Shown here piece by piece: positions 8,645 to 17,871 of a stretch of 64,000 bases of DNA. Each line of letters begins with the position of its first letter. The first letter of the stretch is position 1. The DNA comes from Sphingobacterium puteale (lineage in GTDB: Bacteria > Bacteroidota > Bacteroidia > Sphingobacteriales > Sphingobacteriaceae), in contig NZ_RBWS01000019.1 of NCBI RefSeq assembly GCF_003627955.1, positions 93,826-157,825 of the forward strand, written 5' to 3'. The notes below the pieces were generated by a model. That model did not search any database, had not been told where the DNA came from, and worked only from the letters and a program-made list of their open reading frames with translations. Made by a program: the position numbers and the translations under genes.

Positions 8645-9404
8645 ATACTTGTTCTACACTGCCACGAACTTTTTTACGCTCTACGGTTACACCTTCCATC
8701 ATGGGCATTTTGCTCATCATCATGCGCATCCGCTCCTCGGTTTCTAAATCTTCTTTTTTTATGTAGTTCTCTAAGCTGAGTTTGGGCAACGTATTTATGT
8801 ATTTTTCGTTAACGGGCACATCACCTGTGTAGGGGTATTCAATTTCTTTAAGCAACCAATAGTGCGGGTTGGCGCCTTCATTATATAGCATGACGATAAG
8901 CCCGGGCAAGCCACCAAATTTGTAGGGCCCGGCAGGTATCGGAATATCGTTGGTATAGTAGGCGACTAAGGTGGTACCACGGTAGATGGCGGTGGCCTTG
9001 TGGCATATATGTTTGCCTAGGGTATCTACGTCAGTGAAGTTGGTGTTCCACGCTAAGGGCGGAAGCTCGTCGTTAACGAGGTAGTTGCTCCCTTTTAGCG
9101 AGCGGGTTTCGAGCAGTTGCGTCGCATCGTTTTTTTGGATGACAATGTTTCGGTAGATTTTGCCCATATCTAGGGTGACCGACATACTGCCGCTCAGTTC
9201 CTCATCATCACCATTGCTAGTAGCCTTGGGCTTGGGCTGTGGTAGCGAATCGCGAACGGACGTTTTTGTCCCATCCTGAAAATAAACCTCTTCCCGAAAA
9301 GTTGCCATGGGCGATGGCAGGTATTCGTACAATGCCTTTAGTTTTTGGCCATAAGAAACTGCTGTGGCCAATAAGAATACAAAGAATAAAGAATATTTGT
9401 ACAT
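8625..9404 (-). CDS. GLPGLI family secreted protein
   Basis: 259 residues with signal peptide MYKYSLFFVFLLATAVSYGQ. The family signature is present as YKFGGLPGLIVMLYNEGANP around residues 160-180, preceded by the usual IPAGPYKF stretch. The family was named for this motif; its members are secreted proteins of Bacteroidota of unknown function, usually encoded next to a TonB-dependent-receptor-like barrel, exactly as in this pair. The C terminus is charged and Met-rich (ETEERMRMMMSKMPMMEG). It is the first gene of a two-gene operon running leftward, with its promoter somewhere in 9405-9484; I could not pick a convincing -7 box. Confidence 0.88.
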   Translation of the reverse strand: MYKYSLFFVFLLATAVSYGQKLKALYEYLPSPMATFREEVYFQDGTKTSVRDSLPQPKPKATSNGDDEELSGSMSVTLDMGKIYRNIVIQKNDATQLLETRSLKGSNYLVNDELPPLAWNTNFTDVDTLGKHICHKATAIYRGTTLVAYYTNDIPIPAGPYKFGGLPGLIVMLYNEGANPHYWLLKEIEYPYTGDVPVNEKYINTLPKLSLENYIKKEDLETEERMRMMMSKMPMMEGVTVERKKVRGSVEQVYEWEKN

Positions 9405-9484
9405 GGTCGTTGGATTGGAGAAAGCGAGGCCTTAGCCCCGCTTAAATTTTTACATTGTAATTCAATTGAAATATAGTTCTCAGA

Positions 9485-9823
9485 CTATATCCCTAGTTCG
9501 CCACTTGCAAGCATATGTCTATAAATCGTTCTGCAGTTGGCGAAGAATCCTGAACAGGAATTTTCTACGTAAGTTTGCGAAGTGAAGGTGTCAATCACTT
9601 GGCCGCTGCTATTGTAAACATTTAGGGTATAAACACATTTTGTCAACATGCTTTTGCTTTCCTTTGACGCTTCGGTAACTTTAACCTTAGCGTTTTTTTT
9701 AGCTAGCTTGTAATTGGTTGTTTTTACATTTGCATTTTCTTTAGAAGCTTTTGAACCTGTTCCGGCAAATGCCGCAGTTGATAACGCAGCTACTGCGACC
9801 AAACTCATTACTAATTTTTTCAT
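9485..9823 (-). CDS. Small secreted protein of unknown function
   Basis: 112 residues with a clear signal peptide (MKKLVMSLVAVAALSTAAFA). The mature part is Lys/Ala-rich at first (NYKLAKKNAKVKVTEASKES) and then has a short beta-rich tail with three cysteines (one in TKCVYTLNVYNSSGQVID, one in VENSCSGFF, one in NCRTIY), which could form a disulfide in the periplasm. I do not recognise a family. It lies 80 bases upstream of the GLPGLI gene on the same strand and might share its transcript. Confidence 0.65.
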   Translation of the reverse strand: MKKLVMSLVAVAALSTAAFAGTGSKASKENANVKTTNYKLAKKNAKVKVTEASKESKSMLTKCVYTLNVYNSSGQVIDTFTSQTYVENSCSGFFANCRTIYRHMLASGELGI

Positions 9824-10103
9824 TTTTTACTTTTTTTTGTTAAACCATACATGCTTTTTTTTGGCATGTTTTAATTCTCTGGCAGTAAAAGTAGGGCAAG
9901 GAAATGAAATGATTTTGACCGTTTGGTATTCGTGGGGGTTGATCTATTATTCGCACTTATTTATTCGATTTTTTAGTTCTATATACTTGGCGATACCTTT
10001 TGCTTCATTGAGAGAAAGCCTTACAGCAAGCACAATATAGGGGAACGATATTTATAAAATCCGGCTGGGCTATAAGGTCTAAAAAACAATGGTAGAAGTG
10101 TAA

Positions 10104-10159
10104 ATTCACCTTCCCATTCCCGCCATTTACCGAGTTTTCCTGCTCGTTGGTCTAATGCC
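10104..10159. repeat. Dispersed direct repeat, copy A
   Basis: The segment (core ccattcccgccatttaccga, then gttttcctg) recurs at 48226-48281 in the same orientation with only scattered mismatches over about 55 bases. It lies upstream of the promoter of NTF2-like copy 3. Nature unknown. Confidence 0.65.
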
Positions 10160-10194
10160 CATAGGCTAGGGACTGATTGTGTTGTAGTTTTGAG

Positions 10195-10202
10195 TCAACA
10201 AA
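10195..10202 (+). promoter_or_regulatory. Candidate -7 element TAgtTTTG
   Basis: tagttttg at 10195-10202 matches the Bacteroidota -7 consensus TAnnTTTG and lies 42 bases before the ATG at 10244. No convincing -33 TTG at normal spacing. Confidence 0.5.
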
Positions 10203-10243
10203 TAAGAACAGATAAAAAACTAACACAATAAAATAAAGACATT

Positions 10244-10315
10244 ATGAACCATCATGAGTGTATTCAAAAAGCACTCATGCTTTATCATCAAATAAAAAAC
10301 AAATCATTTCGATAA
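10244..10315 (+). other. 23-codon insertion ORF replacing the start of NTF2-like copy 3
   Basis: Where copy 1 has its start codon, this locus has ATG followed by 22 other codons (MNHHECIQKALMLYHQIKN...) and TAA at 10313-10315. Compared with copy 1, the region between ATG and the conserved signal-peptide codons is 69 bases longer, so the reading frame is kept but carries a stop. A small inverted repeat (catgagtg / cactcatg, 10253-10260 and 10272-10279) sits inside. Most likely an insertion that broke the gene; a short upstream ORF feeding reinitiation is less likely. Confidence 0.55.
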
Positions 10316-10372
10316 AAAACTCTCGTAAAAACATTCGTAACAGCAACCTTAATCGCCGTATCTACCTTCGCT

Positions 10373-10759
10373 ATGGCAGCTGACAAAAAAACATCAAAAT
10401 CTGAAAAAGCAGACGTTAACTTTTCAACCGCAGACTTTGCTCTGGAGCATTATGTTGCGGTTACGACAGAAGGCGAGTCAGCAGGAGTAGAGCAGTTGTT
10501 TGCCGAAGATTTCAAGCAAAAGATTCAAACTTCCTATTCACAATCTCATGACCGTGAAGCAGTGGTTAAATCTTTGAAAAAACAAAAAGGAGAGAAGTTG
10601 AACTGTGCGGTAAGCACAGACATCTTAGAAGAGTCAGTAGACTATATGGTTGCCAAAGTGACTCTAAAATTTGAAAACTTTACCAAGACTGATCTTATGA
10701 CATTGGTACGTGACGGGGATAGCTGGCAAATATCCAGTTCAGTCAACTCATATAAATAG
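10373..10759 (+). CDS. NTF2-like family copy 3, start disrupted
   Basis: From the first in-frame ATG (10373) this gives 128 residues, homologous to the mature protein of the gene at 2767: DFALEHYVAVTTEGESAG, VEQLFAEDFKQKIQTS, CAVSTDILEESVDYMVAK, LKFENFTKTDLMTLVRDGDS. The signal peptide is still encoded just upstream (from 10325: TFVTATLIAVSTFAMAA), in frame, but has no start codon because of the insertion at 10244-10315. The ATG at 10373 corresponds to the Met inside AMAA, so a protein made from it would lack a signal sequence and stay in the cytoplasm. The body shows no frameshift, so the disruption may be recent. A promoter-like element at 10195 and a terminator at 10792 frame the cassette. 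I treat it as probably non-functional in its secreted role. Confidence 0.55.
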   Translation: MAADKKTSKSEKADVNFSTADFALEHYVAVTTEGESAGVEQLFAEDFKQKIQTSYSQSHDREAVVKSLKKQKGEKLNCAVSTDILEESVDYMVAKVTLKFENFTKTDLMTLVRDGDSWQISSSVNSYK

Positions 10760-10791
10760 GGATCGTTTAAATAAATATATAAATGTTGTAA

Positions 10792-10813
10792 AGCCACATC
10801 GAATTATGTGGCT
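10792..10813 (+). terminator. Hairpin after NTF2-like copy 3
   Basis: Stem agccacat (10792-10799) / atgtggct (10806-10813) with a 6-base loop, same stem as at 5782. The T-run is poor (gttaggttctc), so termination may be weak. Confidence 0.7.
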
Positions 10814-11010
10814 GTTAGGTTCTCAATAATTCTAAAAATTAAGTTTTTTGTATCATTTTGGCTGGTGTTGAAGAATATGTTGATTAAATCGAATATTAAG
10901 AAATATAAATCTGACTAAAAAGGGCATAATGCACAGGTTAATAGTTCCTTTTTCGAAAGTACCCTGATCGGAAATGTAAAACTACCGTGGCAGCCCTTTA
11001 GTATAAGTTA

Positions 11011-14000
11011 TCAGATTACGAAGGAGTTTGAAGTCGATCTCTTTTGAAACTCACTCGGAGTTATTCCAAATGCTGCTTTAAAACAAGTAGCAAAATAACG
11101 GGGATCCGAGAAACCTGTTTCGAACGCTACCTCACTAACAGAAATAGACTTATCTTTTTCCATAATTTGACAAGCATGTTTTAACCTGATGTTTTTTATG
11201 AATTCGCTTGGAGATAAATTCAGGAGTACTTTTGTCTTCCGATAGAGTGTGGATTTGGACAATCCCAAGATATTACCAAGTTTAATGACGTCGAATTGGT
11301 CATCGGACAGATATTCTTCGATAACTTGAATCATTTTTTGAACAAATTTTTCATCCAGCGGTGTGTGGTTAAGTGTTGAAATGTTAATCTTCGTATTGTT
11401 ATGGAAAACCAGTTGTCTGCAGCGTTTGTTGATAATAAAGCTTTGGATCTTTGCTTCCAATACTTTAACCTCGAAAGGTTTACTGATATAACCATCCGCA
11501 CCAGCTTGGTAGCATTCGATACGATCTTCGATGCTGTTCTTGGCAGTTAACAGCAAAACTGGAATATGGTTAAATTCCGCATTGGATTTAATGGTTCTGC
11601 AAAAATTCAGCCCGTCGAGTTCAGGCATCATGATATCACTCACTATGATGTCTATTTCAGTGTTTTCGAGCACTTCCAAGCCAAGGACACCGTTATAAGC
11701 TATGTGTACCTGGTAATTTTGGCCTAAGATGCTGGCCATAGTTGAACTGAGTTCTTCATTATCTTCCACCAGCAACAGGTTCAGCCTTGGCTCTGAGACG
11801 GTGTTCGATAATTTTTTTTCAGTTTCATGTGATTCGACAATGGTATTTTTTATTTCTTCGGCGAATGGTTGTTCCATAACTTCAATTCCCTTTTTTAAAT
11901 AGAATGATTTATCGACAGGAATTGTAATCTCAAACATACTCCCGATATGGAGTTGACTCTCCACACGGATTTCACCATAATGCGCCTCTATCAGCTGCTT
12001 TGTAACGGATAGCCCTATGCCGTTACTTTCAAGATGCTTTGTTGATTTATTGGTATAGAATACCGTAAAAATTTTCTCTATATCTTCGTGAGATATTCCA
12101 ATACCATTGTCACGAATATAGATTAGGAGCCAACTGTATTCTTTTCGTTCCTCCACATGATACGTAAGTGTAATTTTGCCTTCTTGGTCTGTATATTTAA
12201 AAGCATTGGATAAGAGATTAAAAAGAATTTTGTCGACTTTATCGACGTCATAGAAGAGAATTTCTGGACAGTCCCCGTGTTGAATTTCAAAAACAATGTT
12301 TTTCTTTTTGGCTATTGGGCCAAAATGCATATCCCCCAATTGATTAACAAAAGTTGGGAAATTTGATGCACTGATTTGGAGTTTCATGCTATTGTTTTCC
12401 ATTCTTCTGAAATCGAGGATTTGTTGCAGTAATCGTTTTAACCGACTTAGATTAAGCCGTATTTTATCATATTGTTCCAAATTGTTATTTGTAGACATCT
12501 GAACATCATCAACCAAACAGGAGATAATAGTCAGAGGAGTCAGCAAATCGTGTGAAATATTGGTAAAATAGCTGAGTTTGGATTGTGCGAGTTCCTTAGC
12601 CTTCTCTTTTTCAATTTGAGCGATTTTTAAATCTCCTCTCAACTTGAGGCGATTGAAGGAGTAATTAATAAAAAACAATACGATGCCACCGAGGATGCAG
12701 GCGTAGATAAAATAGGCTAGATTACTTTCATAGAATGAAGGTTTCTTTATAATCTCAATTTGAGTAAAAGTGGGATTCCATTTGTTATATAAGTCAGTTG
12801 ATTTGACTAAAAATCTATATCTTCCCTTACTCAAATTGTTATATGTTGCAAAGATGCGATCTCGAGGAGCGTAGATCCAATCTTTGTCGACCCCCTCCAG
12901 TTTATAAGCATAACGTATCTTATCTTCCTGCGTAAAAGGCAGTGATGAAAAGGATATTTCAATGTTTTGATCTTGGGGATTCAGTGTTAGTTCAGTCTGG
13001 TCATCGCTGAACAATTCCTGGTTTGATTGCAGGATAATGGACTTATTGTTAATTTTTATGTCGGAAATAAGGACCTTTTCTTTGAAAATGGGTAAGATAC
13101 TTTGATCATTGAGTTGAACGATACCATTGTAACCGCCAAAATAAATGGTATTGGAATTTGTATCCACAGCAAAAGCTCGTTTTGAGAACATATTGACTTG
13201 GAGGCTATCAGCTGCAGAAAATTCACTGATATTCTTGCTTGCGTTGTTGATCTTGTATAAATTACGTGTCGTAGATAACCAAGTATTGTGGTTGAGACAG
13301 ATAACATCAAGAAGCTGGTTTTTCTCAAATAATGTGTTATTGGCGACTTCCGATACTTTTCGGGTGGCAAGTTGATAATTCAATAATCTGTTATCTTTGG
13401 TACCGATCCATAAATTGCCGTCTAGATCAACATCCATCGTCTCAATTTGGTCACTATTTAATCCGGGAGTCTCTTTACCAAGATGAGTCAGTATGGATCG
13501 TAGATTACGGTTATCGATACAATAGATTCCATTTTCTTTGGTTGCGATCCAAATATGGTTTTGTTGACCTTGTGCAATAGCTACTGGTTGATCCTTTATC
13601 TCTGGGATGATCCTGATATTTTCTGATTCCGACTTTTTTAATAGCAGTCCCTGTGTCGTTGCGATCCAAAGTCGTTTTTGTCGATCTGAGACGAAAAAAG
13701 AGGGAATTCCCCGGTGTTCGATCTGTTGCACTAAATCGATCTTCCGTAAGAATTTAATATTATTGTTGGTTTTCTGAAAAACATTTATTGACGATTCATA
13801 TGCTGAACCTACCCATAGTTCTTTTCCAAAATCTGTAGCACAGGTCACTGCGCGTATTGAAATCAAATCTCTGAAATTAGAATTACTATACGTATTTAAT
13901 TGATTTGTTTTTGGGGACAAGCTACCAAATCCAAAGCGTTCGAGATTAAACCATAAAATACCTGTATGATCTCGATAGAGCATATTTAGGTTCGGGGCAA

Positions 14001-15072
14001 TACTATATAATGCTTTGATCTGTTTGAAACTATAGTTTTTAACAATTGGTTTGTTAAAGCTAAACATTGACACTCCTTTGCCTCCGACAGCAAGCCATAA
14101 TGTCCCATATTTATCTTGGTAAATATCGTTGAAGATATTCGTCGTATTGTCGAAGTAACTAGAAAGATCGATTTCTTGCAATTGGCCATTTTGATATTGA
14201 AGTGTTGATATCCCTGAGAAAGAGAGAATCCAGATATAATGACGGCTTCGATCTTGAATGATGTTGTAAAATAGATCTTCCTTACCGCCATGACGGCGTT
14301 TATTTTTGATTTTAATTTCTTTGTATGGATTATTCGGATCCTGTGGATTGAATAAATAAATGCCGTCTCCCCAAGTACATATCCAGAGTTGTCCATGATC
14401 GTCTTCCATGAGTTTGAAAGGATTGTTGCGTGGGCCAAGTCTAGGATAAGGCTGTAATTTATTGTTGCCAAGACTTAGCTTAAATAAGCCAGTTTCCCAG
14501 ACACCTAGCCAGATCTGAGCTTGGCTATCCTGAAAGATCGTATTAATAGTTTTGCCCCTCATCCTATTATTCAGGAAGTGCGCGCTTTGCGCATCTGTCA
14601 AAGGCATTAATGCACTGTCATAGATAAAAATGCCATCATCTGTACCGATCCAGAGCCGTTTCGAACGGTCAACCATCAAAGTATTGACACGAACAGTTGC
14701 CACACGTGGATCATTTAGCGGGAAGACCTTATAATTGCGCTTATCTAATACATAAACACCTTTCTCTCCTCCCAAAATTAGTTTATTTTCTAATTCTACA
14801 AGCGTTCGAATAGCTTGTTGGCTTGTTACTTTCCCCGCTGAATCCCTTAGTTTAAAATTCAGGATATTATATGCATCATAGCGACTTAAGCCCTGTGTGG
14901 ACGCAAACCAGATGTATCCCTCTCGATCCTGTATCGTCTGATTGATCGTTAGTGAGGGAAGCTCATAATTTTTTGGCACGGGGTCAAGTCTCATCTGTTG
15001 ACTATATACAGCAGTTATTAGGGATAGATATAGATGCAAAAATGCGATTACTTGCCGGATAGATGCGCTCAT
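11011..15072 (-). CDS. Hybrid two-component system sensor/regulator (HTCS), PUL1
   Basis: 1353 residues, one-protein sensor and transcription factor of the kind that controls PULs in Bacteroidota. Order: signal peptide (to ~residue 24), periplasmic beta-propeller repeats with WIGT/WIAT strands (~residues 30-690), Y_Y_Y domain (~700-775), membrane segment ~785-807 (LAYFIYACILGGIVLFFINY), HisKA with phospho-acceptor His841 in NISHDLLTPL, HATPase (LLSNAFKYTD, NGIGISHED), receiver with Asp1146 in VSDIMMPELDG, and an AraC-type double helix-turn-helix ending near residue 1345. All phosphorelay residues are present. It is divergent from the GH105 gene with 381 bases between. By family precedent it binds an oligosaccharide in the periplasm and activates the PUL1 promoters; candidate target repeats lie at 21415-21456. 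Confidence 0.93.
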   Translation of the reverse strand: MSASIRQVIAFLHLYLSLITAVYSQQMRLDPVPKNYELPSLTINQTIQDREGYIWFASTQGLSRYDAYNILNFKLRDSAGKVTSQQAIRTLVELENKLILGGEKGVYVLDKRNYKVFPLNDPRVATVRVNTLMVDRSKRLWIGTDDGIFIYDSALMPLTDAQSAHFLNNRMRGKTINTIFQDSQAQIWLGVWETGLFKLSLGNNKLQPYPRLGPRNNPFKLMEDDHGQLWICTWGDGIYLFNPQDPNNPYKEIKIKNKRRHGGKEDLFYNIIQDRSRHYIWILSFSGISTLQYQNGQLQEIDLSSYFDNTTNIFNDIYQDKYGTLWLAVGGKGVSMFSFNKPIVKNYSFKQIKALYSIAPNLNMLYRDHTGILWFNLERFGFGSLSPKTNQLNTYSNSNFRDLISIRAVTCATDFGKELWVGSAYESSINVFQKTNNNIKFLRKIDLVQQIEHRGIPSFFVSDRQKRLWIATTQGLLLKKSESENIRIIPEIKDQPVAIAQGQQNHIWIATKENGIYCIDNRNLRSILTHLGKETPGLNSDQIETMDVDLDGNLWIGTKDNRLLNYQLATRKVSEVANNTLFEKNQLLDVICLNHNTWLSTTRNLYKINNASKNISEFSAADSLQVNMFSKRAFAVDTNSNTIYFGGYNGIVQLNDQSILPIFKEKVLISDIKINNKSIILQSNQELFSDDQTELTLNPQDQNIEISFSSLPFTQEDKIRYAYKLEGVDKDWIYAPRDRIFATYNNLSKGRYRFLVKSTDLYNKWNPTFTQIEIIKKPSFYESNLAYFIYACILGGIVLFFINYSFNRLKLRGDLKIAQIEKEKAKELAQSKLSYFTNISHDLLTPLTIISCLVDDVQMSTNNNLEQYDKIRLNLSRLKRLLQQILDFRRMENNSMKLQISASNFPTFVNQLGDMHFGPIAKKKNIVFEIQHGDCPEILFYDVDKVDKILFNLLSNAFKYTDQEGKITLTYHVEERKEYSWLLIYIRDNGIGISHEDIEKIFTVFYTNKSTKHLESNGIGLSVTKQLIEAHYGEIRVESQLHIGSMFEITIPVDKSFYLKKGIEVMEQPFAEEIKNTIVESHETEKKLSNTVSEPRLNLLLVEDNEELSSTMASILGQNYQVHIAYNGVLGLEVLENTEIDIIVSDIMMPELDGLNFCRTIKSNAEFNHIPVLLLTAKNSIEDRIECYQAGADGYISKPFEVKVLEAKIQSFIINKRCRQLVFHNNTKINISTLNHTPLDEKFVQKMIQVIEEYLSDDQFDVIKLGNILGLSKSTLYRKTKVLLNLSPSEFIKNIRLKHACQIMEKDKSISVSEVAFETGFSDPRYFATCFKAAFGITPSEFQKRSTSNSFVI

Positions 15073-15453
15073 CTTAATTAGCTTTTATTCGACCTGTCCA
15101 ATCCAGTTTTGGTAAAATTCTTACCCAACCATAGTTGCAGCGCTCGATCTCCTAGATTTAACGTTAGCGTATGGTAGCATTTCGCTTCAATACATCCGTA
15201 TTATATTGCGAATAAAGACAGACCACGTTAAGATTTTTTAGGTTTATATTGATTAAAGATACAAATATTTTTCAAATAAGTGTATATTGTACGCTTATTT
15301 AGAGTGAAGCCATTAAACATGATCATTTAGCCTTTTAGGCCTAAAATGATCCCATTTTGGGTTATGATTAGTCTTTATTCAAACATCTTCCAAAACGATT
15401 TGAAGTAGTTTTGTTTATCCCGGTTGGGAATCAAATTTTATAAATCTCAAGAC
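15073..15453. other. Divergent control region between HTCS and GH105
   Basis: 381 bases with no gene. It contains an imperfect palindrome at 15321-15351 (gatcatttagcc ... ggcctaaaatgatc), a TAnnTTTG element at 15406-15413 for the rightward operon, and an AAC half-site 24 bases ahead of that element (15382), the same distance as in the susC promoters at 21474, 27291 and 40135. The second half-site 21 bases further up is weak. Confidence 0.5.
15406..15413 (+). promoter_or_regulatory. Candidate -7 element of the GH105 operon
   Basis: tagttttg matches TAnnTTTG, 41 bases before the chosen ATG at 15454. An inverted pair caaaac/gttttg (15391-15396, 15408-15413) overlaps it. Confidence 0.55.
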
Positions 15454-16569
15454 ATGCGTATCAATTTTATTTTGTGCCTATTACTTATTGGACATTTTTC
15501 TTTTGGACAGAAACTGAAAAAAGAAATTGTTCTTTCTCAGCTCAAAAGAGCAAACGGCTATTGGCAATCTCATCACAATCCGGAAGTTTGGGCATTTTGG
15601 GACCAGGCGGCTTATCATACTGGAAATATGGAATTCTATAAGATTTCAAATTCACAAAGTGATTTGAAATATTCTGAAGATTGGGCAAGATTCAATGATT
15701 GGAAAGGTGCTAAATCAACCAACAAGCAGCATTGGAAATATGGCTATGGTGAAACGGATGATTATGTGCTTTTTGGAGATTGGCAGATTTGTTTCCAGAC
15801 CTATATTGATCTTTATAATTTGTCGCCAAGTCCGGAAAAGATAGCTCGGGCTAAAGAAGTTATGGACTATCAGATTCATTCAGCCAACACTGATTATTGG
15901 TGGTGGGCTGATGGTTTGTATATGGTCATGCCTGTCATGACCAAAATGTACAAATTGACCCAAGATCCACTTTATCTTGATAAAATGTATACCTATTTGC
16001 GCTATGCAGATAGTATCATGTTCGATCAGGAGGATCATTTATACTATCGCGATTCAAAATATGTCTATCCAAAACACAAAAGCCTCCATGGCAAGAAGGA
16101 TTTTTGGGCGCGAGGTGATGGTTGGGTGTTTGCAGCCTTGGCAAAGGTTCTTCAAGATTTGCCCAAGCAGGATAAACATTACAATTATTACCATGAAAGA
16201 TTCAAAGACATGGCGGTTGCGATCGTCAGCTGCCAGCAGGAAGAAGGGTTTTGGACACGAAGCATGTTGGATCCGGAACATGCGCCCGGAAGGGAAACTA
16301 GTGGGACTGCCTTCTTTACCTACGGTCTACTTTGGGGAATAAATCAAGGAATACTACTTGATCCGAAGTTTTCGAAAGCGGCACTTAAGGGATGGAACTA
16401 CCTCAGTGAAATTTCCTTACAAGCTGACGGTAGAATCGGCTTCGTACAGCCTATCGGTGAGAAGGCTATCCCCGGACAGTTGGTTGATGCCAATTCTACA
16501 GCTCCATTCGGGGTAGGAGCATTCTTATTGGCCGGTACAGAAATGTATCGTTATCTGGATAGAAAATAA
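15454..16569 (+). CDS. GH105 unsaturated uronyl hydrolase
   Basis: 371 residues from the ATG at 15454, chosen over an upstream TTG at 15424 because it gives a clean signal peptide (MRINFILCLLLIGHFSFGQ). GH105 (YteR type) removes 4,5-unsaturated uronic acids left at non-reducing ends by polysaccharide lyases, by hydration of the double bond. The (alpha/alpha)6-barrel motifs are clear: HWKYGYGETDDYVLFGDWQ, WWWADGLYMVMPVMTKM with the expected catalytic Asp153 (equivalent to Asp143 of YteR), FWARGDGWVFAALAKVL and GRETSGTAFFTYGLLWG. It is the first gene of the PUL1 enzyme operon (next ATG 14 bases after its stop). Its presence implies that a lyase acts upstream in the pathway; the BNR_4 protein at 17872 is the best candidate. 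Unsaturated galacturonyl versus glucuronyl preference cannot be told from sequence. Confidence 0.9.
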   Translation: MRINFILCLLLIGHFSFGQKLKKEIVLSQLKRANGYWQSHHNPEVWAFWDQAAYHTGNMEFYKISNSQSDLKYSEDWARFNDWKGAKSTNKQHWKYGYGETDDYVLFGDWQICFQTYIDLYNLSPSPEKIARAKEVMDYQIHSANTDYWWWADGLYMVMPVMTKMYKLTQDPLYLDKMYTYLRYADSIMFDQEDHLYYRDSKYVYPKHKSLHGKKDFWARGDGWVFAALAKVLQDLPKQDKHYNYYHERFKDMAVAIVSCQQEEGFWTRSMLDPEHAPGRETSGTAFFTYGLLWGINQGILLDPKFSKAALKGWNYLSEISLQADGRIGFVQPIGEKAIPGQLVDANSTAPFGVGAFLLAGTEMYRYLDRK

Positions 16570-16582
16570 GTTAATCATATAA

Positions 16583-17827
16583 ATGAAAAATAGAATTTTA
16601 TTATTCTTTCTATTGCTGCTGTCAGTAATAGGGGCTGTCCAAGCACAAATCAAAAAAAAGAAATCTACAGGCAATGATGAGACAAATAGAACTTTCTGGC
16701 TTCAGGAAATGGATCGTATGCTGCGTCCTGTATTGCGGAGTTTAGCACATGACAGTCTTCGAATAAACATGCCTAAGATGGTATCGGCACAGGTGGACAA
16801 CAAACAACATCGTATTAAAGTGCAATATGTTGAGGTATTGGGAAGAGTATTGTCAGGTATTGCTCCTTGGCTTTCATTGGATGGAGGGTCGGAAGCGGAA
16901 AGAAAGCTACGCGAGCAATATAGAACTTGGACTGTTCTGGCGCTTAAAAACGCGTTGGATAGTAATGCACGTGATTTTATGCGCTTTGATCTCGGCGGGC
17001 AGCAGCTTGTGGACGCCTCCTTTATTGCTTTAGGTTTTATGCGTAGTCCGTGGCTATGGGAGCATATCGATCATCAAACCAGAACGAATTTGATATCATC
17101 GATAAAGGTAACGCGTCAATTTCGTCCAGCTTATTCGAATTGGTTGCTTTTTTCGGCGATGAATGAAGCTTTTTTGGCGAAATATGCAGATGATTGGGAT
17201 GTGATGCGGGTCGACTATGCCTTGCAGCAACTGGAGCAATGGTATGTTGGCGATGGCATGTATATGGATGGTCCACATTATGCCTTTGATTACTATAATA
17301 GTTATGTTATTCATCCTTTTTTGGCGGGGATCATGGATATGATCCAATTGAAAACCAAAAATTACGATAACATGTTTGTGAAAATCAGACTCCGTAACGA
17401 ACGATATGCTATTATTCAGGAGCGATTAATCAATGCGGATGGTAGTTTTCCGCCAACAGGAAGATCCGTAGTTTATCGTGCTGCGGCTTTTCATCACTTA
17501 GCTGATATGGCGTTCAAGAAGCGACTTCCTAAAGAACTGACCAACGGGCAGGTTCGCGGAGCGCTGTCTGCTGTGTTGAAAAAGACGACAGAAAATCCAA
17601 GTACCTACCAAAATGGCTGGTTGACATTAGGGGTGTATGGTGACCAGCCCGGCCTGGCAGATTCGTATAACAATCAAGGTAGCCCTTATCTCTGTGCAGT
17701 AATTTTCTTGCCTTTGGGCTTGCCGGATGAAGATCCTTTCTGGACAAGTGAAGTGACAGACTGGAGTGCCAAGCGTATTTGGTCAGGGCAGGATTGGACC
17801 AAGGACTCGAGTAAAACTATCAACTAA
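16583..17827 (+). CDS. DUF2264 protein (GH154-like), secreted
   Basis: 414 residues with signal peptide MKNRILLFFLLLLSVIGAVQAQ. The body matches DUF2264: VEVLGRVLSGIAPWL (~residues 82-96), SNWLLFSAMNEAFLAKY, DGPHYAFDYYNSYVIHPFL, INADGSFPPTGRSVVYRAAA and AVIFLPLGLPDEDPFW near the C terminus. This is an (alpha/alpha)-barrel family; from memory some members were placed in CAZy family GH154 as exo-beta-glucuronidases acting on arabinogalactan. It is in the same operon as GH105 (13-base gap) and a BNR_4 protein (44-base gap). A role in removing GlcA or unsaturated GlcA is inferred from family and neighbours. Length is typical of the short form of the family; the longer relative is at 19206. Confidence 0.8.
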   Translation: MKNRILLFFLLLLSVIGAVQAQIKKKKSTGNDETNRTFWLQEMDRMLRPVLRSLAHDSLRINMPKMVSAQVDNKQHRIKVQYVEVLGRVLSGIAPWLSLDGGSEAERKLREQYRTWTVLALKNALDSNARDFMRFDLGGQQLVDASFIALGFMRSPWLWEHIDHQTRTNLISSIKVTRQFRPAYSNWLLFSAMNEAFLAKYADDWDVMRVDYALQQLEQWYVGDGMYMDGPHYAFDYYNSYVIHPFLAGIMDMIQLKTKNYDNMFVKIRLRNERYAIIQERLINADGSFPPTGRSVVYRAAAFHHLADMAFKKRLPKELTNGQVRGALSAVLKKTTENPSTYQNGWLTLGVYGDQPGLADSYNNQGSPYLCAVIFLPLGLPDEDPFWTSEVTDWSAKRIWSGQDWTKDSSKTIN

Positions 17828-17871
17828 TAGTGGCTCTAAAAACCAATAGTGCATCTCAATTAAAATAATGA

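Larger units (their letters stand above)
9824..10243. other. Intergenic stretch with promoter region of NTF2-like copy 3
   Basis: 420 bases without a supportable gene. It holds the minus-strand promoter region of the small secreted protein, a ~55-base segment repeated at 48226-48280, a TAnnTTTG element at 10195-10202, and the leader aataagaacagataaaaaac up to the ATG at 10244. Confidence 0.5.
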
